DNA of 64,000 bases from CAZUCE01 sp964619265 (lineage in GTDB: Bacteria; Planctomycetota; UBA1135; GCA-002686595), in NCBI GenBank assembly GCA_964619265.1, contig CAZUCE010000001.1, positions 124,001 through 188,000 of the forward strand, read 5' to 3'. Below are positions 53,601 to 63,180 of the stretch, piece by piece; positions within the stretch are counted from its first letter, which is position 1, and the number at the start of each line of letters is the position of its first letter. The position numbers and the translations under genes were made by a program. Under the pieces are notes generated by a model. It was not told the DNA's origin. It saw nothing but the letters and a program-made list of their open reading frames with translations, and did not search any database.

Positions 53601-53898
53601 ACCCCCTCGCCACTGGGGCTTGGCGCAACTTTCGGATCGCTGCGGTGAATTCGGGTTGCCCGACGATCGAGCGATGTAGAAGCAGACATCGCGGACCTGG
53701 GCGCGCGATCCCAGTTCTTCCCGGTCCTTCCGCTGGCTGGCACGAGCCCCGGCTCCAGTCTTAGGCTCCAGTTCTAAGCGGCAATCCTCGGCCCAGCCGC
53801 CCCAACCCGGGAAACGGCCGGCCCTGACGACCCCCTTGCCGCCTCTGGGATGCCCGCTAACCTACCTGGTTCGCTCTTGCCCTTCAGACGGTCCGATC

Positions 53899-55074
53899 AT
53901 GATCACGCCCCTCACGAAACGCATCTTCATCGCCGGTGCCGGCGGCATCGGCCGAGCCTTGGGGCTGATGCTGCGCAACGAGCCCAGCCTGTCCGTCGAG
54001 GTCACCCTCGGGGACTTGGACCCGCGCTCGGCTGAACAGGGAGCGGCGTTCGCCAGCTACGGTGGAACCGGTGCCCCGGCGCGCGCGTTCACGATGCCGA
54101 AGGAGGGCTCGACCGATGAGCTCGATCGCCTGCTCGCGGGCATGGACGCGATCGTCGACTGCCTGCCCGGATCCCAGGCGCCGCGCATGGCTCGCCTCGC
54201 GCGCACCCACACGGCGCACTACCTCAACCTCACCGAGTACGTGAAGGAAACCGAGGAGGTGTTGGAGATCGCCCAGGGCGCAGACACTTGCTTCGCCCTT
54301 CAGTGCGGCCTCGCGCCCGGCTTCATCAATATTCTCGCGCACGATCTCTTCCAGCAATCCTGCGAGCTGTGGGAAACCGATCGGGTCGACCGCATCCGCA
54401 TGCGCGTTGGCGCCCTTGCGACCTGCGCTTCCGCGCCTCACTACTACGGCTGGACCTGGAGTCCGGTTGGCGTAGCGACCGAGTACGTCAAGCCGGCCTA
54501 CGCGGTCCGCGATGGCAACCGGGTCGAGTTGCCCTCCCTTTCGGAGCGCGAGACGTTGCTGATCGAAGGCCAGCCCTTCGAGGAAGCGCTCACCTCCGGC
54601 GGCGCCGCCGACCTGCCCCAGGCTCTCGCCGGCCGCGTGCGCGACCTCGATTACAAGACCCTGCGCTACCCCGGCCACTACGAGTGGGTCGAAGGCTTGC
54701 TTGCCAAAGTGCCAAAGGGTGCCGACCGAGCCGCGCTGCTCCAGCAGCAAATGGAGTCGGTCATCCCCCACTGCGAAGACGACTTGGTTGTCATCTACGC
54801 CGACGTCGAAGGCAAAGATCGCCACGGCCGGTTGCGACTTTCCCGTGAAGCGCTGTTCTGTCCGCAGATCGAAATTGCCGGTCAGCGTCTGCGCGCCATC
54901 CAATCGACCACCGCTGCGGGCGTCGCGGAAGTCCTCAATCTGATCTTTGAGCGCGGTTTCACCGGCCCGCTGCTTCAAAGCCAAATTCCAGCATCCGAGT
55001 ACTTGGACGGCCCGTTCGCGCGCCTGGCCTACGGTCCCGGCTGGGACGACCTGGGCGAGGACGAGCTCGAGTAG
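53899..55074 (+). CDS. Saccharopine dehydrogenase / carboxynorspermidine synthase-like protein
   Basis: This 391-residue protein has an N-terminal Rossmann fold (FIAGAGGIGRALGL, the GxGxxG-type dinucleotide site). A saccharopine-dehydrogenase catalytic part follows, with LNLTEYVKETEEVLEIA, CGLAPGFINILAHDLF and a WSPVGVATEYVKPAYAV segment. The family joins amino acids or polyamines through reductive condensation, with saccharopine and carboxynorspermidine dehydrogenases as the known members. The actual substrate is not inferable. ATG 53899 is used because the upstream 21 codons do not look coding. A terminator follows. Confidence 0.88.
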   Translation: MITPLTKRIFIAGAGGIGRALGLMLRNEPSLSVEVTLGDLDPRSAEQGAAFASYGGTGAPARAFTMPKEGSTDELDRLLAGMDAIVDCLPGSQAPRMARLARTHTAHYLNLTEYVKETEEVLEIAQGADTCFALQCGLAPGFINILAHDLFQQSCELWETDRVDRIRMRVGALATCASAPHYYGWTWSPVGVATEYVKPAYAVRDGNRVELPSLSERETLLIEGQPFEEALTSGGAADLPQALAGRVRDLDYKTLRYPGHYEWVEGLLAKVPKGADRAALLQQQMESVIPHCEDDLVVIYADVEGKDRHGRLRLSREALFCPQIEIAGQRLRAIQSTTAAGVAEVLNLIFERGFTGPLLQSQIPASEYLDGPFARLAYGPGWDDLGEDELE

Positions 55075-55101
55075 GCGGGGCTAGAGCCCCGCTAGGGTTT
55101 T
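55075..55101 (+). terminator. Rho-independent terminator
   Basis: A perfect 7-bp GC stem GCGGGGC / GCCCCGC with a TAGA tetraloop begins directly after the stop codon at 55072-55074. It is followed by TAGGG and four T residues. Confidence 0.65.
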
Positions 55102-55564
55102 CGTGGATAAGCGGTTCTCGATGCCGTACGCGTTCCCCTTTTTGCACGGCCTTGTCACCCGGGCGGATCGCCTATCGCTCCCGGGTGGGGGCACTCAGCG
55201 GTTCGAGCTGAATTCCGGGCTCGATCAAGGCCCCCGCGCGCATTAGCTGCTGGCCTCCGCATCGGGGACGAGACCCGGCCTTCCGCTGCCGGTTGGCGAG
55301 CTTTCGATAGTCTTCTGTCTTCGACGCGCCAGCGACGGCTCAGTTGGCCGCTTCGAATTCTCCCCGATTTACGTCCTACCCCGGAGTCTTGGGAGGAGTG
55401 GGTGGCACCAACAGTCCCCGTCTTCAAGTTCCTCCGGCGAGCCCGCCTGCGCTCGCCGGGACGACTCTCCACCATGCCTTCGTCCTCTTGGATCTGTCCG
55501 GCAACATCACGTTCATCAGCAACCCGGTCCAACTCGACTTGGTTCCTGGAGGGCGACGGTTCGG
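55102..55564. other. Intergenic stretch between convergent genes
   Basis: About 460 bases with short, overlapping frames on both strands and no recognisable domain, RNA gene or repeat. Confidence 0.4.
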
Positions 55565-56269
55565 TCAGTCTTCGTCCACGCCGATCCGGTCGACGTGGTA
55601 GGGCATGTTCTCGGCGCTGGCGTTCAGGTCGGCGCGGATGTTGTCGAGGGGCTCCGCCCAGCGGTCTTCCCAGCGCACGCCTAGGAAGGGCTTGGCTTCG
55701 ATTCCGAGGCGGTAGCCAAAGGCGATGTACTCGAGGCACCCAGCGAGCCCCTCGGGGTCTTTCATCATGTAACGCAGCACGCCGCCGGTGGTGATGACCG
55801 CGGCCATCGGGCGCTGGGTTTGGGCGAGTTCAAAGGCCTTGAGGCCGAGCTCGCCGTATTGGCCGACGTCGAAGCCGGTTGCCACGTGCCAAATGTCGTG
55901 GGTCTGACGGATGCGCATCAGCATCCAGTCGAGGTCGCTCTGGACATCGATCTTGCGGAAGTAATCCGCGTCGAAGCCGTTGCATTGGATGTGGTTGGCG
56001 TAGGTCTTGCCGAGAGTTCCCTCGGGCAGCTTGGCGAGGGAGTCGACGTCGGTTGGACCGGCCAGATAACGCGACTCCAACAGAGCGCAGACGGACGGTT
56101 GCTCGCGGATCTTGTCGAGTGAAAACTCGTAGGCCTCGGCGTCTCGCAGACCGTCCTCAATGTCGAAAACCGACTCAGTGTGATAGGGATCGCGCATCAT
56201 CCCGACCATGCCCTTGAGGGTCTTTAGGTAGTGGATGTGGCTCTTGTGGTTGTGAGAACTCTTGCTCAT
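55565..56269 (-). CDS. Coq4-family protein
   Basis: This 234-residue protein has the diagnostic Coq4 zinc motif H124-D-I-W-H128 followed by exactly 11 residues and Glu140 (HDxxH-x11-E). The surrounding helices (DYFRKIDVQSDLDWMLMRIRQ, then LGLKAFELAQTQRPM) match the helical-bundle layout. Coq4 acts in ubiquinone synthesis, where it has been linked to replacement of the ring C1 carboxyl by hydroxyl. This would be notable in a lineage expected to use menaquinone. No other coq genes are adjacent. Confidence 0.9.
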   Translation of the reverse strand: MSKSSHNHKSHIHYLKTLKGMVGMMRDPYHTESVFDIEDGLRDAEAYEFSLDKIREQPSVCALLESRYLAGPTDVDSLAKLPEGTLGKTYANHIQCNGFDADYFRKIDVQSDLDWMLMRIRQTHDIWHVATGFDVGQYGELGLKAFELAQTQRPMAAVITTGGVLRYMMKDPEGLAGCLEYIAFGYRLGIEAKPFLGVRWEDRWAEPLDNIRADLNASAENMPYHVDRIGVDED

Positions 56270-56518
56270 CGTTCAGCTGGAAGGGAGGGGCTGGGGGGGA
56301 CGACCCCCTGAATTCTAGCCCGCAACGGGAAAGGCTGAAAGCCGAGCCCCGCCGGTCACGAGGGGGGGGTGACCGATTGGGAGGGGTTGCCGAGCAGCTG
56401 CCTGGCTGTGCAGCGGGTACCCACGGCCGACTAGAAGTGTGCTCTGGCGTCCCCTGCCGAGACCTGCTTGACCGAAGAGTCAGGAGTCGCGCGATGCCTC
56501 TTCGAGGCGGCGAGTAGC

Positions 56519-57781
56519 TCAGGCTGGGATGGAATCTGAGCCGGACTTGAGGTGCCTGAGTTCGGCGGCTCGGAGTGGGAAGCCGAGGGCCGCCGAGGTC
56601 GCGACGCACAGGCTGGAGCCGATCAGGCAAGCCTGCAAACCGGCCAGTCCTCCACCGTTCGACTGATAAAGAACTGCGGAAGCTGCCGTACCCAGAAAGC
56701 GGCCTGCGGCATTCGACATGTAGTAGAAGCCCACGGATTGCGCTACGTGGCCGGGGCGGGCGAATTCAACGATCAGAAAGCTGTGTAGCGCGCTGCAAAC
56801 CGCGAACAAGATTCCGAAGGCGCCGAGTCCAAAACCAAGAGCGGCGAAGGGATTTGAGCCTTGATCGAGTGCCAGGTAGATCCCCGCCAGCGGGGCCAGG
56901 AGGGCGCCGGCCCAGCTTGCGAGTTCAGCGCCACGCAGGGTGGCTTCGGCGCTGGGGCGCTGAGTCGATCGAAGGACGCGAGGGGCCAGGGCCTGGACCA
57001 CGCCATAGCCGATGATCCAGGCCGCAAGGAACGCACCGACAGAAAGGTGCGACCAACCGAGCTGGTCGGCGAAGTACAGCGGCAGCGCGATCGCGAACCA
57101 AACGTCGCGTGCACCGAACAGGAACAGTCGCGCCAGGCTCAACCATTGGATTCGCGCATCGTCGAGCCGCCAGTTGCGGGCTCCGGCCGAGCGGCCGGCC
57201 CGGGACTCGAGGGTTCTGAGTGCCGGGATCAACCCGATCACGAGCAGGGCGATGAGCGACCAGCAGGCGTTGGCAAAGCCGAGACCCCAAAGCAGCGCGC
57301 CGCCGCCGAAGAACCCAACCCCCTTGAGGGTGTTCTTGGAGCCGGTCAGGAGCGCCACCAGCCGCATCAGGTGGCCCGAGTCGCCCTCCGGGGCGACGAG
57401 CTTTACGTAGCTCTTGGCGCTGGTCTTGGTGAGATCCTTGGCGATTCCGCTCACGCACTGGGCGGCGAACAGGACCGGAAGAACCAGCGTCTGTGCCTGA
57501 GCCACCAGCGCTAGGCACACCGCGATCTGCAGGGACAGTCCAGCGACGAGGGTGGACTTGAGGCCGTATCGCGCGCCGAGACGGCCTGCTGCAAAGTTGG
57601 TGGCGATGCCACAGGCCTCGTAACTGAGGAACAGCGCGGCGATTTCGATCGGACGGGCGCCCAGCTCGTGCAAATGCAGCAAGAGCAGCATGCGCAGTGC
57701 GCCATCGGTCAGCGTGAAGGCCCAGTAGGAGCCGGTGACGACGGCGTAGTCGCGGACGGTGCCCCGGACTCCGGTTCTCAT
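56519..57781 (-). CDS. arsJ: ArsJ-like organoarsenical efflux MFS transporter
   Basis: This 420-residue major-facilitator protein has about 12 helices. The N-terminal TLTDGALRMLLLLHLHELGA with IEIAALFLSYEACGIATNFA and a GIAKDLTKTSAKSYVKLVAPE segment are characteristic of ArsJ, which exports 1-arseno-3-phosphoglycerate formed by a glyceraldehyde-3-phosphate dehydrogenase in the presence of arsenate. Normally arsJ sits beside a dedicated GAPDH gene and arsR, but neither is present here. The gene is flanked by Coq4 and a serine protease gene, so it appears orphan. Confidence 0.88.
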   Translation of the reverse strand: MRTGVRGTVRDYAVVTGSYWAFTLTDGALRMLLLLHLHELGARPIEIAALFLSYEACGIATNFAAGRLGARYGLKSTLVAGLSLQIAVCLALVAQAQTLVLPVLFAAQCVSGIAKDLTKTSAKSYVKLVAPEGDSGHLMRLVALLTGSKNTLKGVGFFGGGALLWGLGFANACWSLIALLVIGLIPALRTLESRAGRSAGARNWRLDDARIQWLSLARLFLFGARDVWFAIALPLYFADQLGWSHLSVGAFLAAWIIGYGVVQALAPRVLRSTQRPSAEATLRGAELASWAGALLAPLAGIYLALDQGSNPFAALGFGLGAFGILFAVCSALHSFLIVEFARPGHVAQSVGFYYMSNAAGRFLGTAASAVLYQSNGGGLAGLQACLIGSSLCVATSAALGFPLRAAELRHLKSGSDSIPA

Positions 57782-57805
57782 GGCGCGGAGTTTCGCACTC
57801 GAATC

Positions 57806-57831
57806 AACCGACCCTCCAAGGAGGGATCGGT
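57806..57831 (-). terminator. Hairpin between the trypsin-like protease gene and arsJ
   Basis: On the minus strand ACCGAtCCCTC pairs with GAGGGTCGGT (one T bulge) around a CTTG loop, about 25 bp after the stop at 57856. There is no clear U-tract. Confidence 0.4.
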
Positions 57832-57855
57832 CAAAGCTTCAGGGAGTCTTCGCGG

Positions 57856-59394
57856 CTACGGGGCGACCACGCGCAGGCCGTTGCTGCCCAGCAGCGACTC
57901 GTTGACGAGGTTCGGCGAGACTATCCAGGTCTGAACGAACAACTCGGTACCCGAGGCCAGCCCAGTCGGCCAAACCAGTTCGAGGGCCTGGAGGCCGTAC
58001 CCGTTGGTGAAGGTGAACAAATCGCCGGTCAGCACGACCTGCGGATCCGGGACCAGCAGTCCGCCAGCGAACGGCATGTCTACCTGAGTGGCACCAAACA
58101 CGATCAGACCGATCGCGGCGGGGAGAGATTCAAAGACCGCCGTGGTGAGCCGGAATTCCGATCCAGGCGTCAGGTCTCCAGCGCCGGTCAGAAGCGGCGC
58201 ATCGATGCTGCCTTGCCCAAGGCCTCCTCCCAGGTCGGTGAACGCGCCCCCAAAGGAGCCGAGGCTGGCGAGCCCCACGGGGTTGGCGAGCGCCTGTTGC
58301 AAACCCGGGTTGGCGAGCCCGGTGCCCGAGTTCGATCCGCCGCTCGAGGTGCAGCCACCATTGGTATGGATACCAATCGCGACACCCTGGTCTTCCCAGA
58401 TCACCGGCGATCCGGAGTTGCCGCCCGTTGTGTCAGGCGTGTAGCGCAGGATTTGCCCGGCTTCGACCAGGTCACCCGTATGGGTTTGCTGAATGCTGTT
58501 GTACTGCTGCGGCGTGGAGTCAATGCCGTGGCCGGTGATACGGATGGTCTGCCCATCGGGCGATGCCGGGGGCTGGGCGAGCGTGAACCACTCGCCTTGG
58601 GCCTGGTAGGGCCAAAGACCCGTCTCGGTGTTCGGGAACACGGCGAAGCTCCACCAGTCGTTTCCGACGACGCCCCATACGCCCTGCTCGGAGGCCAGGT
58701 CGATCGCGTACTGCTCGGACGGCGGCGGGTGCACGAGCGAACCCGAAGCGGTCGAGAGGGGGACGTTGAACTCGATGATGTCGCCCTGGTCGTAGCCGGT
58801 GCCGAAGTTCGCGCAGTGTCCAGCGGTCAGAGCGCCACGCGAGGCCATGTCGGTCAGCCAGGCCGTGCACGTGGACGGCTGCGTGCGCGCGACGCGCGCA
58901 TCGTCCGAAGGAACCCGATCGTCCTCGTTGCCGCAGATGCTGGCCGGGAACAGCGGTTCGAGCTGAGCCTCGACTTCGTCGACGACGAATCGGTTGCGCC
59001 CGGTACCCGGGTGGGCGATCACTTCGATCAGCACCGAGTCACCGTTGAAGAACGCGGTGTAGCCGCCCCATTGCTCGAGGGTCGAGCGTGTGTGGTGTTG
59101 CACAAAGCCATCGCGTAGCGAGGTCACGCGCACCATCGACTCGGTACCGGCCGCCGCGGAGCCGGCCAGCTCGATCTCGTTCAGGTGCACCCGCAGGGAT
59201 TCGGCTCCGCGCGCCTCGACGGGGATCGCGAGGACGACTTCCCAGGTATCGGCTTGGCTGCGGGCGAAGCCACTATCAACCGTCACTCCCAGGGTCGCGT
59301 AGGGGTTGGCAGCGGTCTGAGCGAGGGCGATCGGAGTGCCCTGGATCTGAGTGAAGGCGGCGAGAGCGAGCAGGGGGACAAACCGGTCCATCAT
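57856..59394 (-). CDS. Secreted trypsin-like (S1/V8-type) serine protease
   Basis: This 512-residue protein has a signal peptide (about residues 1-26, IALAQT). After a beta-rich N-terminal region of about 130 residues, the protease core shows the catalytic His in RGALTAGHCANF and Ser in TPDTTGGNSGSPVIW. The catalytic Asp is probably in the intervening region (such as EQYAIDLAS) but not certain. The ILRYTPDTTGGNSG pattern resembles glutamyl-endopeptidase-like S1B proteases. A C-terminal extension of about 110 residues forms a beta-sandwich-like domain. Likely extracellular. Confidence 0.88.
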   Translation of the reverse strand: MMDRFVPLLALAAFTQIQGTPIALAQTAANPYATLGVTVDSGFARSQADTWEVVLAIPVEARGAESLRVHLNEIELAGSAAAGTESMVRVTSLRDGFVQHHTRSTLEQWGGYTAFFNGDSVLIEVIAHPGTGRNRFVVDEVEAQLEPLFPASICGNEDDRVPSDDARVARTQPSTCTAWLTDMASRGALTAGHCANFGTGYDQGDIIEFNVPLSTASGSLVHPPPSEQYAIDLASEQGVWGVVGNDWWSFAVFPNTETGLWPYQAQGEWFTLAQPPASPDGQTIRITGHGIDSTPQQYNSIQQTHTGDLVEAGQILRYTPDTTGGNSGSPVIWEDQGVAIGIHTNGGCTSSGGSNSGTGLANPGLQQALANPVGLASLGSFGGAFTDLGGGLGQGSIDAPLLTGAGDLTPGSEFRLTTAVFESLPAAIGLIVFGATQVDMPFAGGLLVPDPQVVLTGDLFTFTNGYGLQALELVWPTGLASGTELFVQTWIVSPNLVNESLLGSNGLRVVAP

Positions 59395-59598
59395 GAGGGG
59401 GGTGTGGGAAAACAGGGGCGGGAGCGAGCTGACGGTGCGCTGGCAGCTGGTCCGCGATAGGGAATTGGCGCCGATGCGCCTTCAGGGGAATCTATCCTAG
59501 GGGGTTGCCCCGATCTGTGCTTTCCAAAGCCTGCTGGGGATCAGGCTCGCGTCCCAGGTGGATGTCCCGGAGGAGCACATCTTCTAGTTTTTCCCGGC

Positions 59599-61323
59599 CT
59601 AGGCCTCAGGAGCCACATGCACGTCGCGAATCGCCCGGCCCGAGGGGTCCGCGTTGGCGGCGAAGGCTGCGTCCCAGGCGATCGCCGCCGGCGAGCTACA
59701 GGCGATGCTCTTGCCCCCGGGAACCGTCTGAGCGGCGGCTTCGGAGGGAAACAGCTCCGCGAACAAGCTGCGATAGAGGTAACCCTCTTTCGTCACCGGC
59801 GTGTTGTGGGCGAACCGATACTCGGCGCGTGCCAGGTCCTGCTCCGATACGCGCGCCTCGGCCAGTTCGCGAAGAGAGTCGATCCAGCCGTACCCAACGC
59901 CGTCCGAGAACTGCTCCTTTTGACGCCACAAAACCGCCTTGGGCAGCAGGTCTTCGGCCGCAAGTCGCAAGAGATGTTTCTCCATTCGTTGCGGCCCGCT
60001 GCGTTTCAATTCGGCGGGAACCGACATCGCCACCTCCAAAAATTCTCGGTCGAGGAAGGGGACGCGGGCTTCGACTCCGAACGCCGCCATGGACTTGTTG
60101 GCACGCAGGCAGTCGAACTGGTGCAAAGCGTCGAGCTTGCGGACGGTCTCCGCGTGGAATTCCTCAGCGCTGGGCGCCTTATGAAAGTAGAGGTAGCCCC
60201 CAAAGATTTCGTCGGCCCCTTCCCCGGACAGGACCATCTTCACGCCCATGGCCTTGATGCGCCGCGCCATCAGAAACATGGGCGTCGACGCTCGAATCGT
60301 CGTGACGTCGTAGGTTTCGATGTGCCAGATGACTTCACGCAGGGCGTCAAGACCTTCCTGAATCGTGTACGTCATCGAGTGATGCACCGTGCCGAGGTGA
60401 TCGGCGACCTGTTTCGCGGCGTCGAGGTCCGGACTGCCTTCGAGACCCACGGCAAAGCTGTGCAGGCGTGGCCACCAGGCCTTTTCGCGACCGTCGCTTT
60501 CGACGCGGCGATCCGCGCAAGCTGCGGCGAGCGCCGCCACCACCGAGGAGTCCAAACCACCGGACAACAAGACGCCGTAGGGGACATCGGTCATCAGCTG
60601 GCGCTCAACCGCGGTCTGCAACGCCGCGCGGATTTGAAGCGCAGCTTCACGCTCAGCCTTGGCGCGATCCTGGCCTGCCCCGAGTTCTTGAAAAGCGCGC
60701 CAACTGGGCCGGTAGGTTGGCCGCAACCCGGCGGGGTCTCCTTCCGCGCTCTTTGAGTCGAACAACTGGCCCGGGGGAAAGGCCTCGAACTGCGGGCACA
60801 GGTCGTGCAGAGCCTTCATCTCCGAGGCCACCACGAGGCGGCCGTGTTCGTCGCGCCCCCAGTACAGGGGGATCACGCCCATCGGATCCCGCGCGATCAG
60901 GTAGCGCCCGAGTTTTGCGTCCCACAGGACGAACGCGAAGATGCCGTTGAGCTCTTCGAGCCAAGCCGCGATCTCTTCCGTGCGCGCGCCGCGGCGGTAG
61001 AGTCCGAGAATCACCTCGCAGTCCGAAGCTGTGAGGAACGTGTACTGGTCTTCTAGCTCTTCACGAAGCTGGCGGTGGTTGTAGATCTCGCCGTTGACGG
61101 CCAACGCAAGTTCCCCATCCGGACTTCGCAATGGCTGTTCACCGCCCGCCGGGTCGACGATCGCGAGCCGCTCGTGGGCCAGCATGGCCCGGCCCTCCAC
61201 AAAGACTCCGCTCCAGTCGGGACCCCGGTGACGCATGCGGCGCGAGTGCTCGAGCAGCATGGGGCGCAACTGTTCGGAGTCGACGGGAGCAGCGAGGTCG
61301 AGGATCGCGAGGATCGAGCACAT
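59599..61323 (-). CDS. asnB: Asparagine synthetase B, glutamine-hydrolysing
   Basis: This 574-residue protein is slightly longer than E. coli AsnB (554). The N-terminal glutaminase domain starts with the nucleophile Cys2 (MCSILAILD) and has MRHRGPDWSG, RLAIVDPAGGEQPL and AVNGEIYNH. The C-terminal synthetase domain has the ATP P-loop LLSGGLDSSVVAAL (PP-motif SGGxDS), EGSPDLDAAK, SGEGADEIFGGYLYFHKAP and VEARVPFLDREFLE. It makes asparagine from aspartate, ATP and glutamine. It lies downstream of a secreted gluzincin gene, separated by a strong hairpin. Confidence 0.95.
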   Translation of the reverse strand: MCSILAILDLAAPVDSEQLRPMLLEHSRRMRHRGPDWSGVFVEGRAMLAHERLAIVDPAGGEQPLRSPDGELALAVNGEIYNHRQLREELEDQYTFLTASDCEVILGLYRRGARTEEIAAWLEELNGIFAFVLWDAKLGRYLIARDPMGVIPLYWGRDEHGRLVVASEMKALHDLCPQFEAFPPGQLFDSKSAEGDPAGLRPTYRPSWRAFQELGAGQDRAKAEREAALQIRAALQTAVERQLMTDVPYGVLLSGGLDSSVVAALAAACADRRVESDGREKAWWPRLHSFAVGLEGSPDLDAAKQVADHLGTVHHSMTYTIQEGLDALREVIWHIETYDVTTIRASTPMFLMARRIKAMGVKMVLSGEGADEIFGGYLYFHKAPSAEEFHAETVRKLDALHQFDCLRANKSMAAFGVEARVPFLDREFLEVAMSVPAELKRSGPQRMEKHLLRLAAEDLLPKAVLWRQKEQFSDGVGYGWIDSLRELAEARVSEQDLARAEYRFAHNTPVTKEGYLYRSLFAELFPSEAAAQTVPGGKSIACSSPAAIAWDAAFAANADPSGRAIRDVHVAPEA

Positions 61324-61395
61324 TGGGACGGCAAGAGAAGGGAAGCAGGCGGGAGGCGGCGGAGATCTAGGAGCGCCGGCAAGCCCAAGTCAAGC

Positions 61396-61432
61396 GGGCG
61401 CGGCTCGAGGGGAAACCTCGATCCGCGCCCGG
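61396..61432 (-). other. Near-perfect 37-nt hairpin in the DUF1570-asnB intergenic region
   Basis: On the minus strand CGGGCGCGG-A-TCGAGG pairs with CCTCGA-G-CCGCGCCCG around a 5-nt loop (TTTCC). This gives a 15-bp stem with a single A-G mismatch. It lies 68 bp after the stop of the upstream gene and about 70 bp before the asnB start. No U-tract follows. It may be a transcription end or a regulator of asnB. Confidence 0.6.
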
Positions 61433-61499
61433 CTGGAAGCTTGCGGAGGGTGGATCTCACGGCTGGAAGGTCTCTAGCCGGAATTCCTCCGTCGCCGAC

Positions 61500-63143
61500 T
61501 TAGCGCGGCGGCTTCAGACCCATGACGAATTTCTTCCACTCAACCGTGATTTCATCGTAATCCGCGTCGCTTTCGAACCCTTCGAAGGCTGCGGCAAGCG
61601 CCGTCTTGCGAGCTTCGAGCGCGGCCGTTCCCCTGCCGAAGCTGGCATCGCCCGCTTCGATCTCAGCAAGGCGCTCGCCGTAGTCATCGCGCAGGACGCT
61701 GAAGTAGGTCGGCAGGATCTTTGACCAGACTTCGTGCTTGCGAACTACGGTCGACTCGCGCAAGAAGTAAACCATCGACCAGGCCTGGGGATAGAAGATC
61801 TGAGCGCTGGCGTAGAACTCCGGCTGTTCCATCGAGAGAATGTCCTCCCAGTCGGCGATCCTGTCCTTTTCGATATGGTCCTGAATCGCCGAGGTACGCC
61901 AGGGGTTGACGCCGATCTTCTTAACCTTCGTACCGGAGATGATCGCGCCTGAGAAGTAGTCCCCGGTGCCTTCGTTGTACCAGGTGTGCGGGGGCAGCTC
62001 GCCGGTTGAGTAGAAGATGTACTGGTGGAAGGCTTCGTGGTAGAGGACGATTCGCGTGTCTTCTTTGCCGGATCCCTTGCCCTCGCCCTTGACGTCTTCG
62101 TAGTCGTAGAACACCAGTTCTTCGCTGGCGCTGTTCCAGTAGCCGCCACTGCCGCGCGGTCCGCCGTAGGCAAAGTACTCGCCGGCGTCCTTACAGATTC
62201 GCACGGTGGAAACGGCTTCCACGGGTTGGAGCGGAGGGAATTGGCGTTCGTACTCGTCCCGGATCGCCTCCATTTCCTTCATGATCGTCCGGATCAGCGG
62301 CTCATCCGTCGTCGAGTAGACGTAGATGTAATTCTCGGAGTCGTCGGCTTCCCAACCGCGAACGAGTTTCGACCGCTGTTCCAGGCGGTATTCAGGGTCG
62401 ATGAACTCGGGGTGCTTGTCGTAGTACTTCTTGAGCTTGCTGAGATCTTTGGCCTCGGGCTCTTCGAGCTCGAGCTTCTTAGCCATGTTGCGCCAGATCT
62501 TGGTGTGGTCCTTCCAGTCGTCGTCGGCATAGGGGCCGTAGACGTATCCGATCAGCATGATCTCAACATCCTTCCCGCGAAAGCCGCAGGCCCAGCCCTT
62601 CCAATCGGATTGGTTTTGGGTGCCGGGCTCCAGCTCGTAGGAGGTGATCTCGCAGTCCTTGACTTTGCCCTTCTCTTTCTTCGACTCGCCCAGGACCCAA
62701 TAGTCGTCGACCACCCGGTCCATGTAGCGTTCAATCGAGTTGACCGGGAACATCTGCTCCTCGGTCAATCGGACGGGCGCTTCTTTTTCTTCGCCGTTGG
62801 CTCCAGGGACCGGAGGCGCGCCGCTGTCTTCGTCCCCCCCGGTCAGAGCGATGTCGGGGATACGCGGGATCCACACCAACTCGAGCCGCGGCATGGAATC
62901 GGGGTGGCGGTCCTTATCTCCGCGGCCGGGCTCGGCGCGCCAGGTAAGGATCTTCCATTTCTCATCCGGCTGCACCGGGATCGAGGTGTAGCTGCGAGGA
63001 ACCGGAACCGTCAGTCCGAGCCGCGCGACGGTCTGTCGGTCGTAACCGCCCTGGGCCTCGGCGGGGAGGCCCAGCAGCAGGGCGAACAGGAAGGTAAAAA
63101 GCGAGCGGGCGAAGAACGTTTGAGAGGGGGACAAGACCATCAT
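61500..63143 (-). CDS. Secreted DUF1570-like gluzincin metallopeptidase
   Basis: This 547-residue exported protein has a signal peptide (about residues 8-31, ending PAEAQGG). The C-terminal half holds HEAFHQYIFY (HExxH zinc motif) and, about 25 residues on, NEGTGDYFSG with a Glu as third ligand, the gluzincin arrangement found in DUF1570 proteins common in planctomycetes. The N-terminal half is an acidic, Lys-rich region with no clear domain. Protease activity is likely but unproven. asnB follows on the same strand. Confidence 0.82.
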   Translation of the reverse strand: MMVLSPSQTFFARSLFTFLFALLLGLPAEAQGGYDRQTVARLGLTVPVPRSYTSIPVQPDEKWKILTWRAEPGRGDKDRHPDSMPRLELVWIPRIPDIALTGGDEDSGAPPVPGANGEEKEAPVRLTEEQMFPVNSIERYMDRVVDDYWVLGESKKEKGKVKDCEITSYELEPGTQNQSDWKGWACGFRGKDVEIMLIGYVYGPYADDDWKDHTKIWRNMAKKLELEEPEAKDLSKLKKYYDKHPEFIDPEYRLEQRSKLVRGWEADDSENYIYVYSTTDEPLIRTIMKEMEAIRDEYERQFPPLQPVEAVSTVRICKDAGEYFAYGGPRGSGGYWNSASEELVFYDYEDVKGEGKGSGKEDTRIVLYHEAFHQYIFYSTGELPPHTWYNEGTGDYFSGAIISGTKVKKIGVNPWRTSAIQDHIEKDRIADWEDILSMEQPEFYASAQIFYPQAWSMVYFLRESTVVRKHEVWSKILPTYFSVLRDDYGERLAEIEAGDASFGRGTAALEARKTALAAAFEGFESDADYDEITVEWKKFVMGLKPPR

Positions 63144-63180
63144 GTCCCCATTACTACCCGAAAACCGCTCTATTCGCAGT

